Source: Rhizobium sp. N324
GTDB taxonomy: Bacteria; Pseudomonadota; Alphaproteobacteria; Rhizobiales; Rhizobiaceae
NCBI RefSeq assembly: GCF_001664485.1
Contig: NZ_CP013630.1
Span: 127,001 to 191,000 of the forward strand
DNA length: 64,000 bases
Reading direction: 5' to 3'
Shown here: one piece after another, positions 55,266 to 64,000 of the stretch
How the letters are laid out: every line of letters starts with the position of its first letter
How positions within the stretch are numbered: the first letter of the stretch is position 1
Notes under the pieces: generated by a model
Databases searched by the model: none
The model's input: the letters and a program-made list of their open reading frames with translations, nothing else
What the model was told of the DNA's origin: nothing
Translations under genes and position numbers: made by a program

Positions 55266-55871
55266 TCATATCACCGTCCGCGCCCGAAGGGCCGCCGCCA
55301 GCGTGCCCTCGTCGAGATAATCGAGTTCGCCGCCGACCGGCACGCCATGCGCCAGCCGGGTGATCTTCACCTCAAGCCCCTGCAATTGGTCGGTGATGTA
55401 ATGCGCGGTCGTCTGTCCCTCGACGGTGGCGTTGACCGCGATGATCAGCTCCCGGATGCCGCCTTCGCCGATCCGGTCGATCAGGCCGCGAATATTCAGA
55501 TCGTCGGGCCCGATCCCGTCGAGCGGCGACAGCGTGCCGCCGAGCACGTGATAGGCGGCGTTCATCGCGCCGGCCCGCTCCAGCGCCCAGAGGTCGGAGA
55601 CGTCTTCGACGACGATGATGATGGATTGATCGCGCTGCGTGTCGGTGCAGACGGTGCAGGGATCGACGGTATCGACATTGCCGCAGCGCGAGCAGATCTT
55701 CACCTTGTCGTAAGCCTCGCCCATCGCATTCGACAGTGGCCCCAGCAACTGGTCCTTCTTCTTGATAAGGTGCAGTGCAGCCCGGCGCGCCGAGCGCGGC
55801 CCGAGGCCCGGCACCTTTGCCAGAAGCTGGATGAGTTTTTCGATTTCGGGGCCGGTGACTCGTTTTGCCAT
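55266..55871 (-). CDS. recR: Recombination mediator RecR
   Basis: The 201-residue protein has the N-terminal helix-hairpin-helix ([17 protein letters not shown]), a four-cysteine zinc finger ([16 protein letters not shown]), and a Toprim domain (about 80-175; [26 protein letters not shown]). It works with RecF/RecO in gap repair. It is usually next to dnaX-ybaB; here a plus-strand MOSC gene lies between ybaB and recR. Confidence 0.97.
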   Translation of the reverse strand: MAKRVTGPEIEKLIQLLAKVPGLGPRSARRAALHLIKKKDQLLGPLSNAMGEAYDKVKICSRCGNVDTVDPCTVCTDTQRDQSIIIVVEDVSDLWALERAGAMNAAYHVLGGTLSPLDGIGPDDLNIRGLIDRIGEGGIRELIIAVNATVEGQTTAHYITDQLQGLEVKITRLAHGVPVGGELDYLDEGTLAAALRARTVI

Positions 55872-55928
55872 GCGCCGTTCTTAACTGATATGCAGCGAAA
55901 ACGGAATCGCGGAAGGATCGGCCGTCCC

Positions 55929-56546
55929 ATGAAAATCCAGGCGCTATGCATCGGCAATCCGGAACGGCTGCCGGGCAAGAGCTACAAGACCGGCATCTTC
56001 AAACATGCCGTCAACGGCGCGGTGATGATCGATGCCGAAGGGCTGGTCGGCGATGCCATCTGCAACCGCAAACACCATGGCGGCGTCGACCAGGCCGTCT
56101 ATATCGAGGGATCGCTGACGCTCGATTGGTGGACGCAGCAACTCGGCCGTCCGTACGAGTCAGGCACGTTCGGCGAAAACATGGTGATCTCAGACCTCGA
56201 CAATCGCGACGTTGCCGTCGGCGACCGGTTCGTCTCAGGCGATCTCGTCCTCGAGGTCAGCGCCTGCCGCATTCCCTGCGCCACCTTCGCCGCCAGGATG
56301 GCCGATCCGAAATTCGTCAAACGTTATACCGTGGCCGCCCGTCCCGGCATCTATTGTCGCGTCATCCGCGGCGGCGTCGCCGAAGCCGGAATGCCGGTGG
56401 AGCATCAGTCCTTTCCCGGCGAAAAAGTCACAATGGCGGAACTGATGGAAACTTTTGGCCGACGGCTTTCGGAGGCGGACCGGGCGCGATATCTCGCTGC
56501 TCCTATTCACTACAAGTTGCGCGCGATGCTTGACGCGCAACGGTAG
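55929..56546 (+). CDS. MOSC-domain protein (YiiM-like)
   Basis: The 205-residue product has the MOSC/YiiM pattern: YKTGIFKHAVNGAVMIDAEG, GDAICNRKHHGGVDQAVYIE, GTFGENMVISDL, and the conserved cysteine region VSACRIPCATFAARM. YiiM-type proteins reduce N-hydroxylated compounds with a molybdenum cofactor. The ATG at 55929 is preferred; an ATG 39 bases upstream lacks a site. It is on the opposite strand to recR, ybaB and dnaX around it. Confidence 0.88.
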   Translation: MKIQALCIGNPERLPGKSYKTGIFKHAVNGAVMIDAEGLVGDAICNRKHHGGVDQAVYIEGSLTLDWWTQQLGRPYESGTFGENMVISDLDNRDVAVGDRFVSGDLVLEVSACRIPCATFAARMADPKFVKRYTVAARPGIYCRVIRGGVAEAGMPVEHQSFPGEKVTMAELMETFGRRLSEADRARYLAAPIHYKLRAMLDAQR

Positions 56547-56631
56547 GCGCAGGCTTGCCGGTGCGTCGCGAACGCGATTGTTACATCGTCCATCGCAACA
56601 GTGGTGAAAGTAAAGATTGAATCGCCGGCTG

Positions 56632-56955
56632 TCAGAACGGCAGCTTGAAACCGGGTGGAATCGGCAGGCCGGCGGTCAGTGCCTTGGTCTTTTCGGCGGC
56701 GAGCGCCTCGGCCTTGTCCTTGGCGTCCTTGTGGGCGGCGACGATCAGGTCCTCGAGGATCTCGACATCGTCTTCCTTGAACAGCGACGGGTCGATCTTC
56801 AGGCTCTTCAGCTCGCCCTTGCCCGAGATGACGGCGGTGACGAGGCCGCCGCCCGCCTTGCCTTCGGCCGTGAGCTCGGCGATCTCCGCCTGCATCTGCT
56901 CCATCTTGGCCTGCATTTCCTTGACTTTGCCCATCATGCCCATGATGTCGCGCAT
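56632..56955 (-). CDS. ybaB: YbaB/EbfC nucleoid-associated protein
   Basis: The 107-residue protein is a standard Yba[21 protein letters not shown] helical start, [20 protein letters not shown] strand region and a C-terminal [20 protein letters not shown] helix. It forms dimers that bind DNA. It starts 20 bases after the dnaX stop and so belongs to the dnaX transcript. Confidence 0.95.
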   Translation of the reverse strand: MRDIMGMMGKVKEMQAKMEQMQAEIAELTAEGKAGGGLVTAVISGKGELKSLKIDPSLFKEDDVEILEDLIVAAHKDAKDKAEALAAEKTKALTAGLPIPPGFKLPF

Positions 56956-56975
56956 CGTCTCGCTCCTTCTTGAAA

Positions 56976-58853
56976 TCAGAATTCTATATCGTCGCCGGGC
57001 AGGATATCACCGTCTTCCGATTCGGCGGCGGCAGGCGGCGTCGCCTCTTCCGCTTCTTCCTCGGGCGTCGGCGCCCTGACGCGCACGTCGATGATCTTGG
57101 CGCCCGGAAACTGCGCCAGGATCGCCGCGACATCCGGGTCCTGGCGGGCATCGCTGACGCGCTGTTGCTGTGCCTTGGCTTCCGCCTCCACCATCGTCGG
57201 TCCGCCTTCTTCGCGGCTGGTGCTGACGATCCAGTGGATGCCCGTCCATTCCTTCAGTTTGACGGCAAGCTCGTTCAGCAGCGTGCCCGGTGCGCCCTCG
57301 GTGAGGTTCACATCCAGCCGCCCGGATTCGATGCGGACGGGCCGCACGAAGTTGCGCACCAGTGCCTTCAGCTTGACGTCCCGTTTTTCGGCGGCGAGAT
57401 CGACGATATCACTGATCGAATTGACCGGGACGAGCGGCTTCGGTGTCTCCGCCGGTTTCGTCTCGATCCGGCCGACTGGCATGGTCTCCGGCTGGCTGCT
57501 GGGCACGGCGCGCAGCATCGCCACCGGCGCGGACGCCTGCGGCTTGCCGGGCGCGATTTCCGGCGCGCGCGCCGCGACGCTGCTTTGATAGGGAACGCGC
57601 GTGCCGCCGCCGCCATTGCCGGAAGGCGGGGAGGCGGGCCGCGGGCCGGCATTGTCGGCGGAAAATTCGGCAAGCCGCCGCGCTGCATCCTCGGGCGCCG
57701 GCAGATGCGCCGCATGCGTGAGCCGGATCAGCACCATTTCGGCCGCACCCGCCGTCCGCGACGAGCCTTCCGTTTCCGGAATGCCCTTCAGCAGCATCTG
57801 CCAGATGCGCGACAGCGTCGTCACCGCGACGCCCTTGGCGAATTCCGCCGCCTTGGTGCGCTCGACTTCGCTGAGCGAAGGGTCGTTTGCCGCATCCGGC
57901 ACATATTTCAGCCGCGTCACCAGATGGGTGAAATCGGCAAGATCGGTCAGCACCACCACCGGATTGGCGCCGGCCTCGTACTGGCTCTGAAATTCGCCGA
58001 GGGCTGCGGCCACATCACCCTTGACGACATGCTGGAACAGATCGACGATCCGGGCGCGGTCGGCAAGGCCGAGCATCCCGCGCACGGCTTCCGCCTGCAC
58101 GGCGCCGGCGCCATGGGCGATCGCCTGGTCGAGCAGCGACAGGCCGTCGCGCGCCGAGCCTTCGGCCGCGCGTGCGATCATTGCCAGCGCATCCGGTTCG
58201 GCCTCGATGCCTTCCTTGGCGGCGATCGTCGAAAACAGCCCGACGAGATCCGACGCGCTGATGCGGCGCAGGTCGAAGCGCTGGCAGCGCGACAGCACCG
58301 TGATCGGCACCTTGCGGATTTCGGTGGTGGCGAAGATGAATTTCACATGCTCAGGCGGCTCTTCGAGCGTCTTCAGCAGGCCGTTGAAGGCCTGCGTCGA
58401 GAGCATGTGCACTTCGTCGATGATATAGACCTTGTAACGCGCCGAAACCGGGCGGTAGCGCACCTGCTCGATGATCTCTCTTATATCGTCGATACCGGTA
58501 TGGGAGGCCGCGTCCATCTCGATCACGTCGACATGCCGGCCTTCCATGATCGCCTGGCAGTGCTCGCCGGGGGTGCGAAGGTCGATCGTCGGTTTGTCGA
58601 TCTCCGACGTCTTGTAGTTCAGCGCCCGCGCCAGGATGCGTGCCGTCGTCGTCTTGCCGACGCCGCGCACGCCGGTCAGCATATAGGCCTGGGCGATGCG
58701 GCCGGTCTCGAAGGCATTGGTCAGGGTGCGGACCATCGGCTCCTGGCCGACCATCAGGTCCGTGAAATCCTTGGGGCGGTATTTGCGAGCCAGCACCCGG
58801 TATCCGGTGCCCGTCGAGGCGGCATCTTTTGATTGTCGCTCGGTGTCGCTCAT
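56976..58853 (-). CDS. dnaX: DNA polymerase III subunit gamma/tau
   Basis: The 625-residue clamp-loader ATPase has Walker [16 protein letters not shown], Walker [10 protein letters not shown], and the arginine-finger sensor [12 protein letters not shown], then a tau-like C-terminal part with a Pro-rich linker (about 395-480). The zinc-finger cysteines of the E. coli protein are reduced to one (GEHCQAI), as I recall for other alphaproteobacteria. I chose the ATG at 58853; longer frames cross the SRP RNA gene. The ybaB gene follows. Confidence 0.96.
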   Translation of the reverse strand: MSDTERQSKDAASTGTGYRVLARKYRPKDFTDLMVGQEPMVRTLTNAFETGRIAQAYMLTGVRGVGKTTTARILARALNYKTSEIDKPTIDLRTPGEHCQAIMEGRHVDVIEMDAASHTGIDDIREIIEQVRYRPVSARYKVYIIDEVHMLSTQAFNGLLKTLEEPPEHVKFIFATTEIRKVPITVLSRCQRFDLRRISASDLVGLFSTIAAKEGIEAEPDALAMIARAAEGSARDGLSLLDQAIAHGAGAVQAEAVRGMLGLADRARIVDLFQHVVKGDVAAALGEFQSQYEAGANPVVVLTDLADFTHLVTRLKYVPDAANDPSLSEVERTKAAEFAKGVAVTTLSRIWQMLLKGIPETEGSSRTAGAAEMVLIRLTHAAHLPAPEDAARRLAEFSADNAGPRPASPPSGNGGGGTRVPYQSSVAARAPEIAPGKPQASAPVAMLRAVPSSQPETMPVGRIETKPAETPKPLVPVNSISDIVDLAAEKRDVKLKALVRNFVRPVRIESGRLDVNLTEGAPGTLLNELAVKLKEWTGIHWIVSTSREEGGPTMVEAEAKAQQQRVSDARQDPDVAAILAQFPGAKIIDVRVRAPTPEEEAEEATPPAAAESEDGDILPGDDIEF

Positions 58854-58898
58854 CGCCCTGCTTGTCGCCCGGATCGTCGGGCACTTCGTGGAGAGAAG

Positions 58899-58998
58899 GT
58901 GGGAGGCTGGCACGATGACCCGTGCCGGGCTCGTTAGGGCTGCTTCCTTCCGGACCTGACCCGGTTGGCGAGTGGCTCGTCCACCACCAACCTCCCGG
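58899..58998 (-). ncRNA. ffs: Signal recognition particle RNA (4.5S, small type)
   Basis: On the minus strand the gene contains the conserved domain IV hairpin GGTCAGGTCCGGAAGGAAGC (within 58969-58938), the Ffh-binding loop GGAAG and its partner. The ends GGGAGG (58901-58906 on plus) and CCTCCC (58991-58996) pair to close a rod of about 97 bases. It lies just upstream of dnaX on the same strand, with its own promoter at 59004-59032. Termini are approximate. Confidence 0.95.
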
Positions 58999-59003
58999 AT
59001 GCA

Positions 59004-59032
59004 CATATCGGCAATATCGTCATCAAAAGCAA
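59004..59032 (-). promoter_or_regulatory. Predicted promoter of the SRP RNA gene
   Basis: On the minus strand TTGCTT (59032-59027) and GATATG (59009-59004) are exactly 17 bases apart, and the predicted start about seven bases on falls at the 5' end of the RNA. This agreement supports both calls. Confidence 0.65.
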
Positions 59033-59084
59033 GCCAACATGCGAAAAAACTGCTAGTCGTTGGAAAACATGGGAGGAATGCCTT

Positions 59085-59495
59085 TTGAACGGTTTCGTGC
59101 TCGACCCCCGGCTGGAAAACGACAGCACCAGCGTCATGGTCACCGGCCTCTGTGATCTCAGATTGTCGAGGGATGCCCGCTGGCCCTGGCTCATTCTCGT
59201 GCCGCGCCGGGCCGATATCACCGAAATCTTCGAGCTGACGCCGCTCGACCAGGTGCTGCTCGCCTTCGAGACGGACCTCGTCGCCAAAGCGCTCAAAGAG
59301 ATCACCGGTGCTGCAAAAATCAATGTCGGGGCTCTTGGCAATATCGTCCGCCAGCTTCATGTTCATGTCATTGCCCGCTTCGAAGGCGACGCCAATTGGC
59401 CGGGTCCCGTCTGGGGGTTCGGGCGCGCGGAACCCTACGAGGACGGAAAGAGAGACGAATTCATAGCGAAGCTGCGGGAAGCCCTTTCATCATGA
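59085..59495 (+). CDS. HIT-family nucleotide-binding protein
   Basis: The 136-residue protein has the histidine triad in RQLHVHVIAR and the family segments WPWLILVPRR and FELTPLDQVLLAFE. HIT proteins hydrolyse or transfer nucleotides. The start is most likely the TTG at 59085, which follows GGGAGGA at a normal distance; the frame runs upstream into the SRP RNA gene. The stop overlaps the nudC start, so the two are coupled. Confidence 0.87.
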   Translation: MNGFVLDPRLENDSTSVMVTGLCDLRLSRDARWPWLILVPRRADITEIFELTPLDQVLLAFETDLVAKALKEITGAAKINVGALGNIVRQLHVHVIARFEGDANWPGPVWGFGRAEPYEDGKRDEFIAKLREALSS

Positions 59496-60451
59496 GTCAT
59501 TCGCTTTTCGATTCGGATGTGCCGCATCCCGAACCCAGCAATCTCACGGCTTTTGCCGCCAATGACCTCAATCGCGATTCCGAGCATCGCGACGAACACT
59601 CCGTCGAAAAGGCGCTGGCAAGGGACGGCACGCATATCTTCGCCTTCGCCAGAGACAGGCTGGTGCTGAAGCATGACGGCCAGGTGCTCGATCCGCTTTT
59701 TGCCCGCTACGAGCTGCAGGAATTGCAGCCGGATTGGGACGAGACCGTGCTTCTCGGCTACCGCAAATCGGGCGAGCCGCGGCTCGCCGTCCCCGTCGGC
59801 ATCGACGTCGACGATCTTGCCAGCCATTACAAGCCTGCCGACGGCCGTACTTTGTTTCGCGAAATGCTGATCGACGAGGTGCTGCTCGGCGAATTCGCCC
59901 AGGCCGCGAGCCTCATCCGCTGGAATGGCGACAACCGCTTCTGCGGCCGCTGCGGCTCGGCGATGGAGATCCACATCGGCGGCTACAAGCGGGTCTGCGC
60001 CGCCTGCGAACACATGATCTTTCCGCGCACCGACCCCGTCGTCATCATGCTGACGATCGACGAGAGCCGCGACCTCTGCCTGCTCGGCCGCAGCCCGCAT
60101 TTTGCACCTGGCATGTATTCCTGCCTCGCCGGCTTCGTCGAACCCGGCGAGACCATCGAGAACGCCGTGCGCCGCGAAACGCTGGAGGAATCGGGCATCC
60201 GCACCGGCCGCATCCGCTACCACGCCTCGCAGCCCTGGCCGATGCCGCATTCGCTGATGATCGGCTGTTACGCCGAGGCGAAATCCACCGACATCAGCCG
60301 CGACGAGACCGAACTCGAGGATTGCCGCTGGTTCACCCGCGAGGAAACGATCGAGATGCTGGAACGCCCGAGCGCGACTGGCAAGGCCTCGCCGCCGAAA
60401 GGCGCGATCGCCCACCGCCTGATGCGCGACTGGGTGGAGTGGAAGCGCTAA
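59492..60451 (+). CDS. nudC: NADH pyrophosphatase / RNA decapping hydrolase
   Basis: The 319-residue NudC has an N-terminal domain, a zinc ribbon (CGRCGSAMEIHIGGYKRVCAAC trimmed here to CGRC and CAAC, about 150-171), the complete Nudix box beginning GFVEPGETIENAVRRETLEE (about 216-238), and SQPWPMPHSLM, the NudC/NADH signature. It removes NMN from NAD-capped RNA and hydrolyses NADH. The ATG at 59492 overlaps the HIT stop by four bases. Confidence 0.95.
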   Translation: MSHSLFDSDVPHPEPSNLTAFAANDLNRDSEHRDEHSVEKALARDGTHIFAFARDRLVLKHDGQVLDPLFARYELQELQPDWDETVLLGYRKSGEPRLAVPVGIDVDDLASHYKPADGRTLFREMLIDEVLLGEFAQAASLIRWNGDNRFCGRCGSAMEIHIGGYKRVCAACEHMIFPRTDPVVIMLTIDESRDLCLLGRSPHFAPGMYSCLAGFVEPGETIENAVRRETLEESGIRTGRIRYHASQPWPMPHSLMIGCYAEAKSTDISRDETELEDCRWFTREETIEMLERPSATGKASPPKGAIAHRLMRDWVEWKR

Positions 60452-60455
60452 CACC

Positions 60456-61148
60456 ATGCCGGTCGCCCGCTCGGAACGGCTGCTGACGCTGCTCCAGACG
60501 CTTCGGCGTTACCGGCGGCCGGTGACCGGCACCGTGCTTGCCGAGGAGACCGGCGTCAGCCTGCGTACGCTCTATCGCGACATTGCCAGCCTGCAGGCCC
60601 AAGGGGCGATGATCGAAGGCGAAGCCGGGATCGGCTACGTGCTGAGGCCGGGCTTGATGCTGCCACCGATGATGTTCTCCGAGGAGGAACTGGAAGCGCT
60701 GGTCCTCGGCTCGCGCTGGGTCGCGCGCGCCGCCGAACCGCGCCTGGCCGGCGCCGGCGCCGATGCGCTGGCCAAGATAGCCGCGGTGCTGCCGGCCGAT
60801 ATGCGGGAGATGATCGATTCGGCCGCCCTTTTCGTCGGCCCCAAGCGCCGGGACGAGGACAAGGCTGACGTTTCGGCGATCCGCCGGGCGATCCGTCTGG
60901 AGCGTATTCTCGAACTGCACTATGGCGACGAGCAGGGTCGAATTTCGCGCCGCCGCGTCTGGCCTTTCGCACTCGGCTATTTCGAGCATGTGCGGGTCCT
61001 CATGGCCTGGTGCGAGTTGCGCCAGGACTTCCGCCATTTCCGCACCGACCGCATTATCGACATGACGCTGCACGAGGTGCGTTATCCGCGCCGCCGAACG
61101 GTTCTCCTCAAGGAATGGCGCGAGCAGGACGTGCCGCTCGAGAACTGA
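60456..61148 (+). CDS. HTH/WYL-domain transcriptional regulator (YafY-like)
   Basis: The 230-residue protein has an N-terminal DeoR-type HTH (about 5-60; ETGVSLRTLYRDIASLQAQG) and a C-terminal WYL-like domain (about 140-215; ILELHYGDEQGRISRRRVWP). WYL domains often sense ligands or nucleic acid ends. It starts four bases after nudC, so it is likely cotranscribed. A VOC-family gene follows further on, a pairing I have seen for YafY-type regulators. Confidence 0.88.
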   Translation: MPVARSERLLTLLQTLRRYRRPVTGTVLAEETGVSLRTLYRDIASLQAQGAMIEGEAGIGYVLRPGLMLPPMMFSEEELEALVLGSRWVARAAEPRLAGAGADALAKIAAVLPADMREMIDSAALFVGPKRRDEDKADVSAIRRAIRLERILELHYGDEQGRISRRRVWPFALGYFEHVRVLMAWCELRQDFRHFRTDRIIDMTLHEVRYPRRRTVLLKEWREQDVPLEN

Positions 61149-61201
61149 AACGCTGCTGCCATAAACTGTCAGCAGTCGGCGTTATCATCAGTACCAGTCC
61201 A

Positions 61202-61243
61202 CTACAGCGCCGCGCGTCTTTGGACGCGCAAAGGACGCTGTAG
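61202..61243. repeat. Partial copy of a rhizobial palindromic repeat
   Basis: CTACAGCG and CGCTGTAG enclose an inner palindrome GCGCGTCTTTGGACGCGC. I recognise this core as part of a repeat frequent between genes of R. etli and R. leguminosarum. A further 7-bp hairpin, GCGCATC/GATGCGC (61257-61275), follows before the next gene. Confidence 0.6.
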
Positions 61244-61294
61244 CATCCAAGGTTCCGCGCATCGTGCCGATGCGCTAGGGAAGGAGTACTGATC

Positions 61295-61555
61295 ATGGCA
61301 ATGCCTCCCGCCATCCATTTCGCCAACGAGCGTTTTACCGCTGAGACCTTTGCCGATGTGATTTCGGCCGAAACTTTTGCCGACGCCCACCAATCGGCGC
61401 GCTCCGGCTTGCTGCGACTGGTCATCGGCTTTCTCCGGAATCCCAGGGGAAGCCGCCCGAAACTCGATCTGGAATCGACACCGGATTCCTTGAAGCGCGA
61501 CCTCGGCTTCATGGATGGGCGCGGCCCGCGCCGCGAGAATCGTTTTCCAGTCTAA
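61295..61555 (+). CDS. Hypothetical protein, 86 aa
   Basis: I cannot assign it. The ATG at 61295 has a strong AAGGAG site nine bases upstream. The product has a short internal repetition (AETFADVISAETFADAHQSA), a basic helix (LLRLVIGFLRNPRGSRPK) and a polar C-terminus; no signal peptide. It lies between two repeats and the VOC gene. The ribosome site and normal codon use support it; nothing shows its role. Confidence 0.6.
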   Translation: MAMPPAIHFANERFTAETFADVISAETFADAHQSARSGLLRLVIGFLRNPRGSRPKLDLESTPDSLKRDLGFMDGRGPRRENRFPV

Positions 61556-61688
61556 ATTCATCACCATTGACATTCCACCGGACGAAAACGGGGCGCCGCA
61601 GTTGCAGCGCCCCCACATCCTGCTGCCATCCATTGGCAGCAGCCGGGTCCGTCGTCCCTACCATTTCACATCAACGGGAGAGCCGAAA

Positions 61689-62057
61689 ATGCCCAGCCCC
61701 AACCTGATAATCCTTTACGTCAAGGACCCCGGCGAAAGCGCCAGCTTCTACCGCAACCTCCTGAACCGAGAACCGGCCGTGGAAGCGCCGAATTTCGTTG
61801 CCTTTCCACTCGAGGGCGGCTTCACCCTCGGCCTCTGGCGGCGCAGCAAGGTCGAGCCGCAGCCCTCCGCCATCGGCAACCGCGGCGAAGTGGCGTTCAT
61901 GGTGGCGGGGGAAAATGCCGTCGCCCGGCAGTATGAGGATTGGCGCGGCCGCGGCCTGCCGATCGCCCAGGAACTGACCGAACTGGATTTCGGCCCGACC
62001 TTCGTCGTGCTCGACCCGGACGGTCATCGACTGCGCGTCTGTGAGCCGGATAAATAA
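61689..62057 (+). CDS. VOC-family (glyoxalase-like) protein
   Basis: The 122-residue protein has the beta-alpha-beta-beta-beta VOC pattern: LIILYVKDPGESASFYRNLL at the start and FGPTFVVLDPDGHRLRVCEP at the end, like resistance/PhnB-type members. The typical metal-binding residues are only partly evident, so it may be an antibiotic- or metal-binding relative rather than an enzyme. The ATG at 61689 has a GGGAGA site. It is convergent with pheA. Confidence 0.85.
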   Translation: MPSPNLIILYVKDPGESASFYRNLLNREPAVEAPNFVAFPLEGGFTLGLWRRSKVEPQPSAIGNRGEVAFMVAGENAVARQYEDWRGRGLPIAQELTELDFGPTFVVLDPDGHRLRVCEPDK

Positions 62058-62067
62058 TACTGATGTT

Positions 62068-62097
62068 GTGCCCGGAATGTGCAGCGCTTCCGGGCAC
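62068..62097. terminator. Hairpin between the convergent VOC and pheA genes
   Basis: GTGCCCGGAA (62068-62077) and TTCCGGGCAC (62088-62097) form a perfect 10-bp stem with a 10-base loop. No U-run follows on either strand, but its place between two stops suggests a bidirectional terminator or stability element. Confidence 0.5.
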
Positions 62098-62114
62098 ATG
62101 CATAGAACAAAGAC

Positions 62115-62969
62115 CTAAAGCAGGCCTCGCATCGCATGCCCCGTGTAGACGCCGAGGATGCGCACCTTCTCGGAGAAGAACCGCAGCTCCTCCAAGGCCC
62201 GGCGCACGTTCGGGTCGTTCGGATGGCCTTCGATATCGGCGTAGAACTGTGTCGCCACGAATCGTCCGCCGAGCTGATAGCTTTCGAGCTTCGTCATGTT
62301 GATGTTGTTGGTGGCAAAGCCGCCGAGCGCCTTGTAGAGCGCGGCCGGAATGTTGCGGACGTTGAAGACGAAGGTGGTGACGACCTTTTCCTCAGCCGAA
62401 TTCCGTTGCGCCCATTCCTCGTCGCGCGACAGCACGACGAAGCGGGTGACGTTGTTTTCCGTATCCTCGACGTTTTCGGCGACGATCTCGAGCCCGTAGA
62501 GATCGGCGGCAAGGCGCGGCGCGAGCGCAGCCATCGTCCGGTCGCCGGTTTCCTTGACGAGCTTCGCCGCCCCCGCCGTATCGCCGGCGATGACAGGCTT
62601 CCAGCCATGGGCGCGGACGATCTTGCGGCACTGGCCGAGCGCGTGGATATGGCTGTGCACCGTGCGGATCTCGTCCTTGGTCACGCCAGGCAGCACCATT
62701 AGCTGGAAGCGGATCGGCATGAAATATTCGCCGATGATGTGGAGCCGCGATTCGGGCAGCAGATGGTGGATATCGGCGACACGCCCGGCGATCGTGTTCT
62801 CGATCGGGATCATCCCGATATCGGCGTCGCCATTGTCGACCGCCGTGAACGCATCCTCGAAAGTCTGGCAGGGCAGCGGCTCCATGGTCGGAAACATGTC
62901 CCGGCTGGCCATGTCGGAATTGGCGCCGAATTCGCCCTGGAAGGCGATCCTGTTGGTCTTGATGTTCAT
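62115..62969 (-). CDS. pheA: Prephenate dehydratase
   Basis: The 284-residue enzyme has the PDT domain (about 5-180; IAFQGEFGANSDMAS, IPIENTIAGRV, and the catalytic TRF in NNVTRFVVLSRD) and a C-terminal ACT domain (about 195-275; ESYQLGGRFVATQFYADIEG) that binds phenylalanine for feedback. It makes phenylpyruvate. There is no chorismate mutase domain, as in other alphaproteobacteria. It lies downstream of kdsB on the same strand. Confidence 0.96.
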   Translation of the reverse strand: MNIKTNRIAFQGEFGANSDMASRDMFPTMEPLPCQTFEDAFTAVDNGDADIGMIPIENTIAGRVADIHHLLPESRLHIIGEYFMPIRFQLMVLPGVTKDEIRTVHSHIHALGQCRKIVRAHGWKPVIAGDTAGAAKLVKETGDRTMAALAPRLAADLYGLEIVAENVEDTENNVTRFVVLSRDEEWAQRNSAEEKVVTTFVFNVRNIPAALYKALGGFATNNINMTKLESYQLGGRFVATQFYADIEGHPNDPNVRRALEELRFFSEKVRILGVYTGHAMRGLL

Positions 62970-62990
62970 GATAGTTCCGTCAGTTCGACT

Positions 62991-63103
62991 TAGAGCATGA
63001 TGCCGAAAAGTGTGAGCGGTTTTCGGACGACATCATGCTCTAACTCTTTAATTGAGAACAGGATTCAGATTTTAGGCCAACCGAGCCTAAAATCATCCTG
63101 TTC
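62991..63103. repeat. RIME-type double palindrome
   Basis: Two palindromes are adjacent: TAGAGCATGATG ... CATCATGCTCTA (62991-63042, around GTGTGAGCGGTTTTCGG) and GAACAGGAT ... ATCCTGTTC (63056-63103, around GATTTTAGG/CCTAAAATC). This is the known layout of rhizobial RIME elements. The right arm overlaps the last codons and stop of kdsB. Confidence 0.85.
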
Positions 63104-63848
63104 TGGCGGAGAGGATGCGCCGCGCTATTTCGAGGTCGGCGGGAGTATCGACACCGAGCGGAACCGTGTCAACGATCTCGGCGTCGATGCGCATGCCGGC
63201 CTCCAGCGCCCGCAGTTGCTCCAGCGATTCGCGCCTTTCGAGCGTCGAAGGTCCGAGCGAGACAAAGCGTTCCAGCGCCGCGCGCCGATAGGCGTAAAGG
63301 CCGATATGGTGGTAGAGCGGACCCTTGCCGTAAGGTGCGGTCGCCCGCGTGAAATAGAGCCCGCGCAGCCGGGTGTCGGAAACCGGCGAACCGACGACCT
63401 TGACGATGTGCGGCGCGGTTTTATCCGCTTCATTGTCGATTTCGGTCGTCAGCGTGCCGATATCGACCGCCTCGTTCTCGAGAGGGCGCAAAGCCGCGCG
63501 CACGGTTGCCGGATCGATCGTCGGCAGATCGCCCTGGACGTTGACGATGAATTTCGCCTTGCCGGCAGGATCGACTTTCTGCAGCGCCTCGAAGATCCGA
63601 TCGGAACCCGATTGGTGATCCGAGCTGGTCATGACGACTTCGAAGCCGGCGGCAGAAACCGCGTCGAACACCCTGGCGTCGTCGACGGCGACGACGACGC
63701 GGCCGATCGCCGCCTCCTTGGCGCGCAGCGCCACCTGAACGATCATCGGCAGCCCGCAAATATCGGCGAGCGGCTTGCCCGGAAGCCGGGTGGAGGCCAT
63801 CCGCGCCGGGATCAATACGAGCACACCGTCTAAATTTGAATCACTCAT
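63093..63848 (-). CDS. kdsB: 3-deoxy-manno-octulosonate cytidylyltransferase
   Basis: The 251-residue enzyme has the nucleotidyltransferase start [43 protein letters not shown] and [10 protein letters not shown], all typical of KdsB. It activates Kdo with CTP for lipopolysaccharide core synthesis. Its last residues (RTG) and stop are encoded by the arm of a RIME-type repeat. The 152 bases upstream to the window end show no gene. Confidence 0.96.
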   Translation of the reverse strand: MSDSNLDGVLVLIPARMASTRLPGKPLADICGLPMIVQVALRAKEAAIGRVVVAVDDARVFDAVSAAGFEVVMTSSDHQSGSDRIFEALQKVDPAGKAKFIVNVQGDLPTIDPATVRAALRPLENEAVDIGTLTTEIDNEADKTAPHIVKVVGSPVSDTRLRGLYFTRATAPYGKGPLYHHIGLYAYRRAALERFVSLGPSTLERRESLEQLRALEAGMRIDAEIVDTVPLGVDTPADLEIARRILSARTG

Positions 63849-64000
63849 GGGTCGGGCCTTCTATTCCGGGCTGAAAAGTGTCAAAAAGTCTCACGCACAA
63901 GACCATTTAGACAGTTGCAACGATCAGCCAAAAGACATAGGTTCCGCGCGATTTCAAGATGGTCCGGTTATGGTCTGCCGGCTGCAAGGGGAGCATTGCA

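Noticed and set aside
1..64000. CRISPR array, prophage, insertion sequence or transposase
   Set aside because: No regular spaced repeats, phage structural genes or transposase-like products were seen; repeats present are short intergenic palindromes.
63849..64000. Possible plus-strand gene start after kdsB
   Set aside because: No start with a ribosome site and adequate open frame is visible before the window ends.

Overview
The window reads as chromosomal DNA of a fast-growing alphaproteobacterium of the Rhizobium etli / R. leguminosarum type. The evidence is the high-GC coding style, an Irr-type Fur regulator divergent from fabA-fabB-fabI, the rimP-nusA-ylxR-infB-rbfA-truB and rpsO/pnp blocks, RIME-like palindromic repeats, and FixL/FixJ/FixK-type regulators. 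No replication origin, phage, transposase, tRNA, rRNA or CRISPR array was seen. This assignment comes from gene content only.

Region 1 (1-32100) is accessory in character and looks like a stress / low-oxygen island. It opens with a cut-off DUF3300 gene and a five-gene plus-strand operon (DUF3302 YiaW, HlyD-type YiaV, SulP transporter, PPK2 polyphosphate kinase, AI-2E-type permease). A small K+ channel overlaps a Ca2+/H+ antiporter. An arginine block follows: on the minus strand arginine decarboxylase (adiA-like), ornithine decarboxylase (speF-like), putrescine/ornithine antiporter (potE) and a periplasmic binding protein; on the plus strand an APC exchanger; on the minus strand arcA-arcB-arcC. 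Together these can convert arginine to agmatine, or to citrulline, ornithine, ATP and putrescine, and exchange products for substrates. A perfect FNR/FixK box sits 41.5 bp from a predicted start of the adiA operon, and weaker boxes sit at similar spacing before arcA. Next come a FixL-like kinase without the haem histidine, a FixJ-like regulator, two paralogous TolB-like proteins placed tail to tail, a FixK-like regulator, an MscS channel and a lipoprotein esterase. A direct-repeat motif (C/T)GTAG-N5-CGTA recurs upstream of several of these genes and may bind the FixJ-like regulator.

Region 2 (32100-40200) holds small membrane and secreted proteins (DUF1275, YdcF-type, TRIC-type), irr, fabA-fabB-fabI for unsaturated fatty acid synthesis, a hicAB toxin-antitoxin pair and an RsmC-type methyltransferase.

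Region 3 (40200-51700) is core RNA and translation machinery on the minus strand: pnp, rpsO, an exported alpha/beta hydrolase, then truB, rbfA, infB, a YlxR/L7Ae protein, nusA and rimP. A promoter and an intrinsic terminator lie in the short leader before rimP, which suggests attenuation of the nusA-infB operon.

Region 4 (51700-64000) mixes housekeeping and accessory genes: an MFS exporter, GNAT, MltB-type lytic transglycosylase, recR, MOSC protein, ybaB, dnaX, the SRP RNA gene with its promoter, HIT, nudC, a WYL regulator, a VOC protein, pheA and kdsB. A 216-bp element with inverted termini lies between recR and the transglycosylase and seems to supply the latter's start codon.
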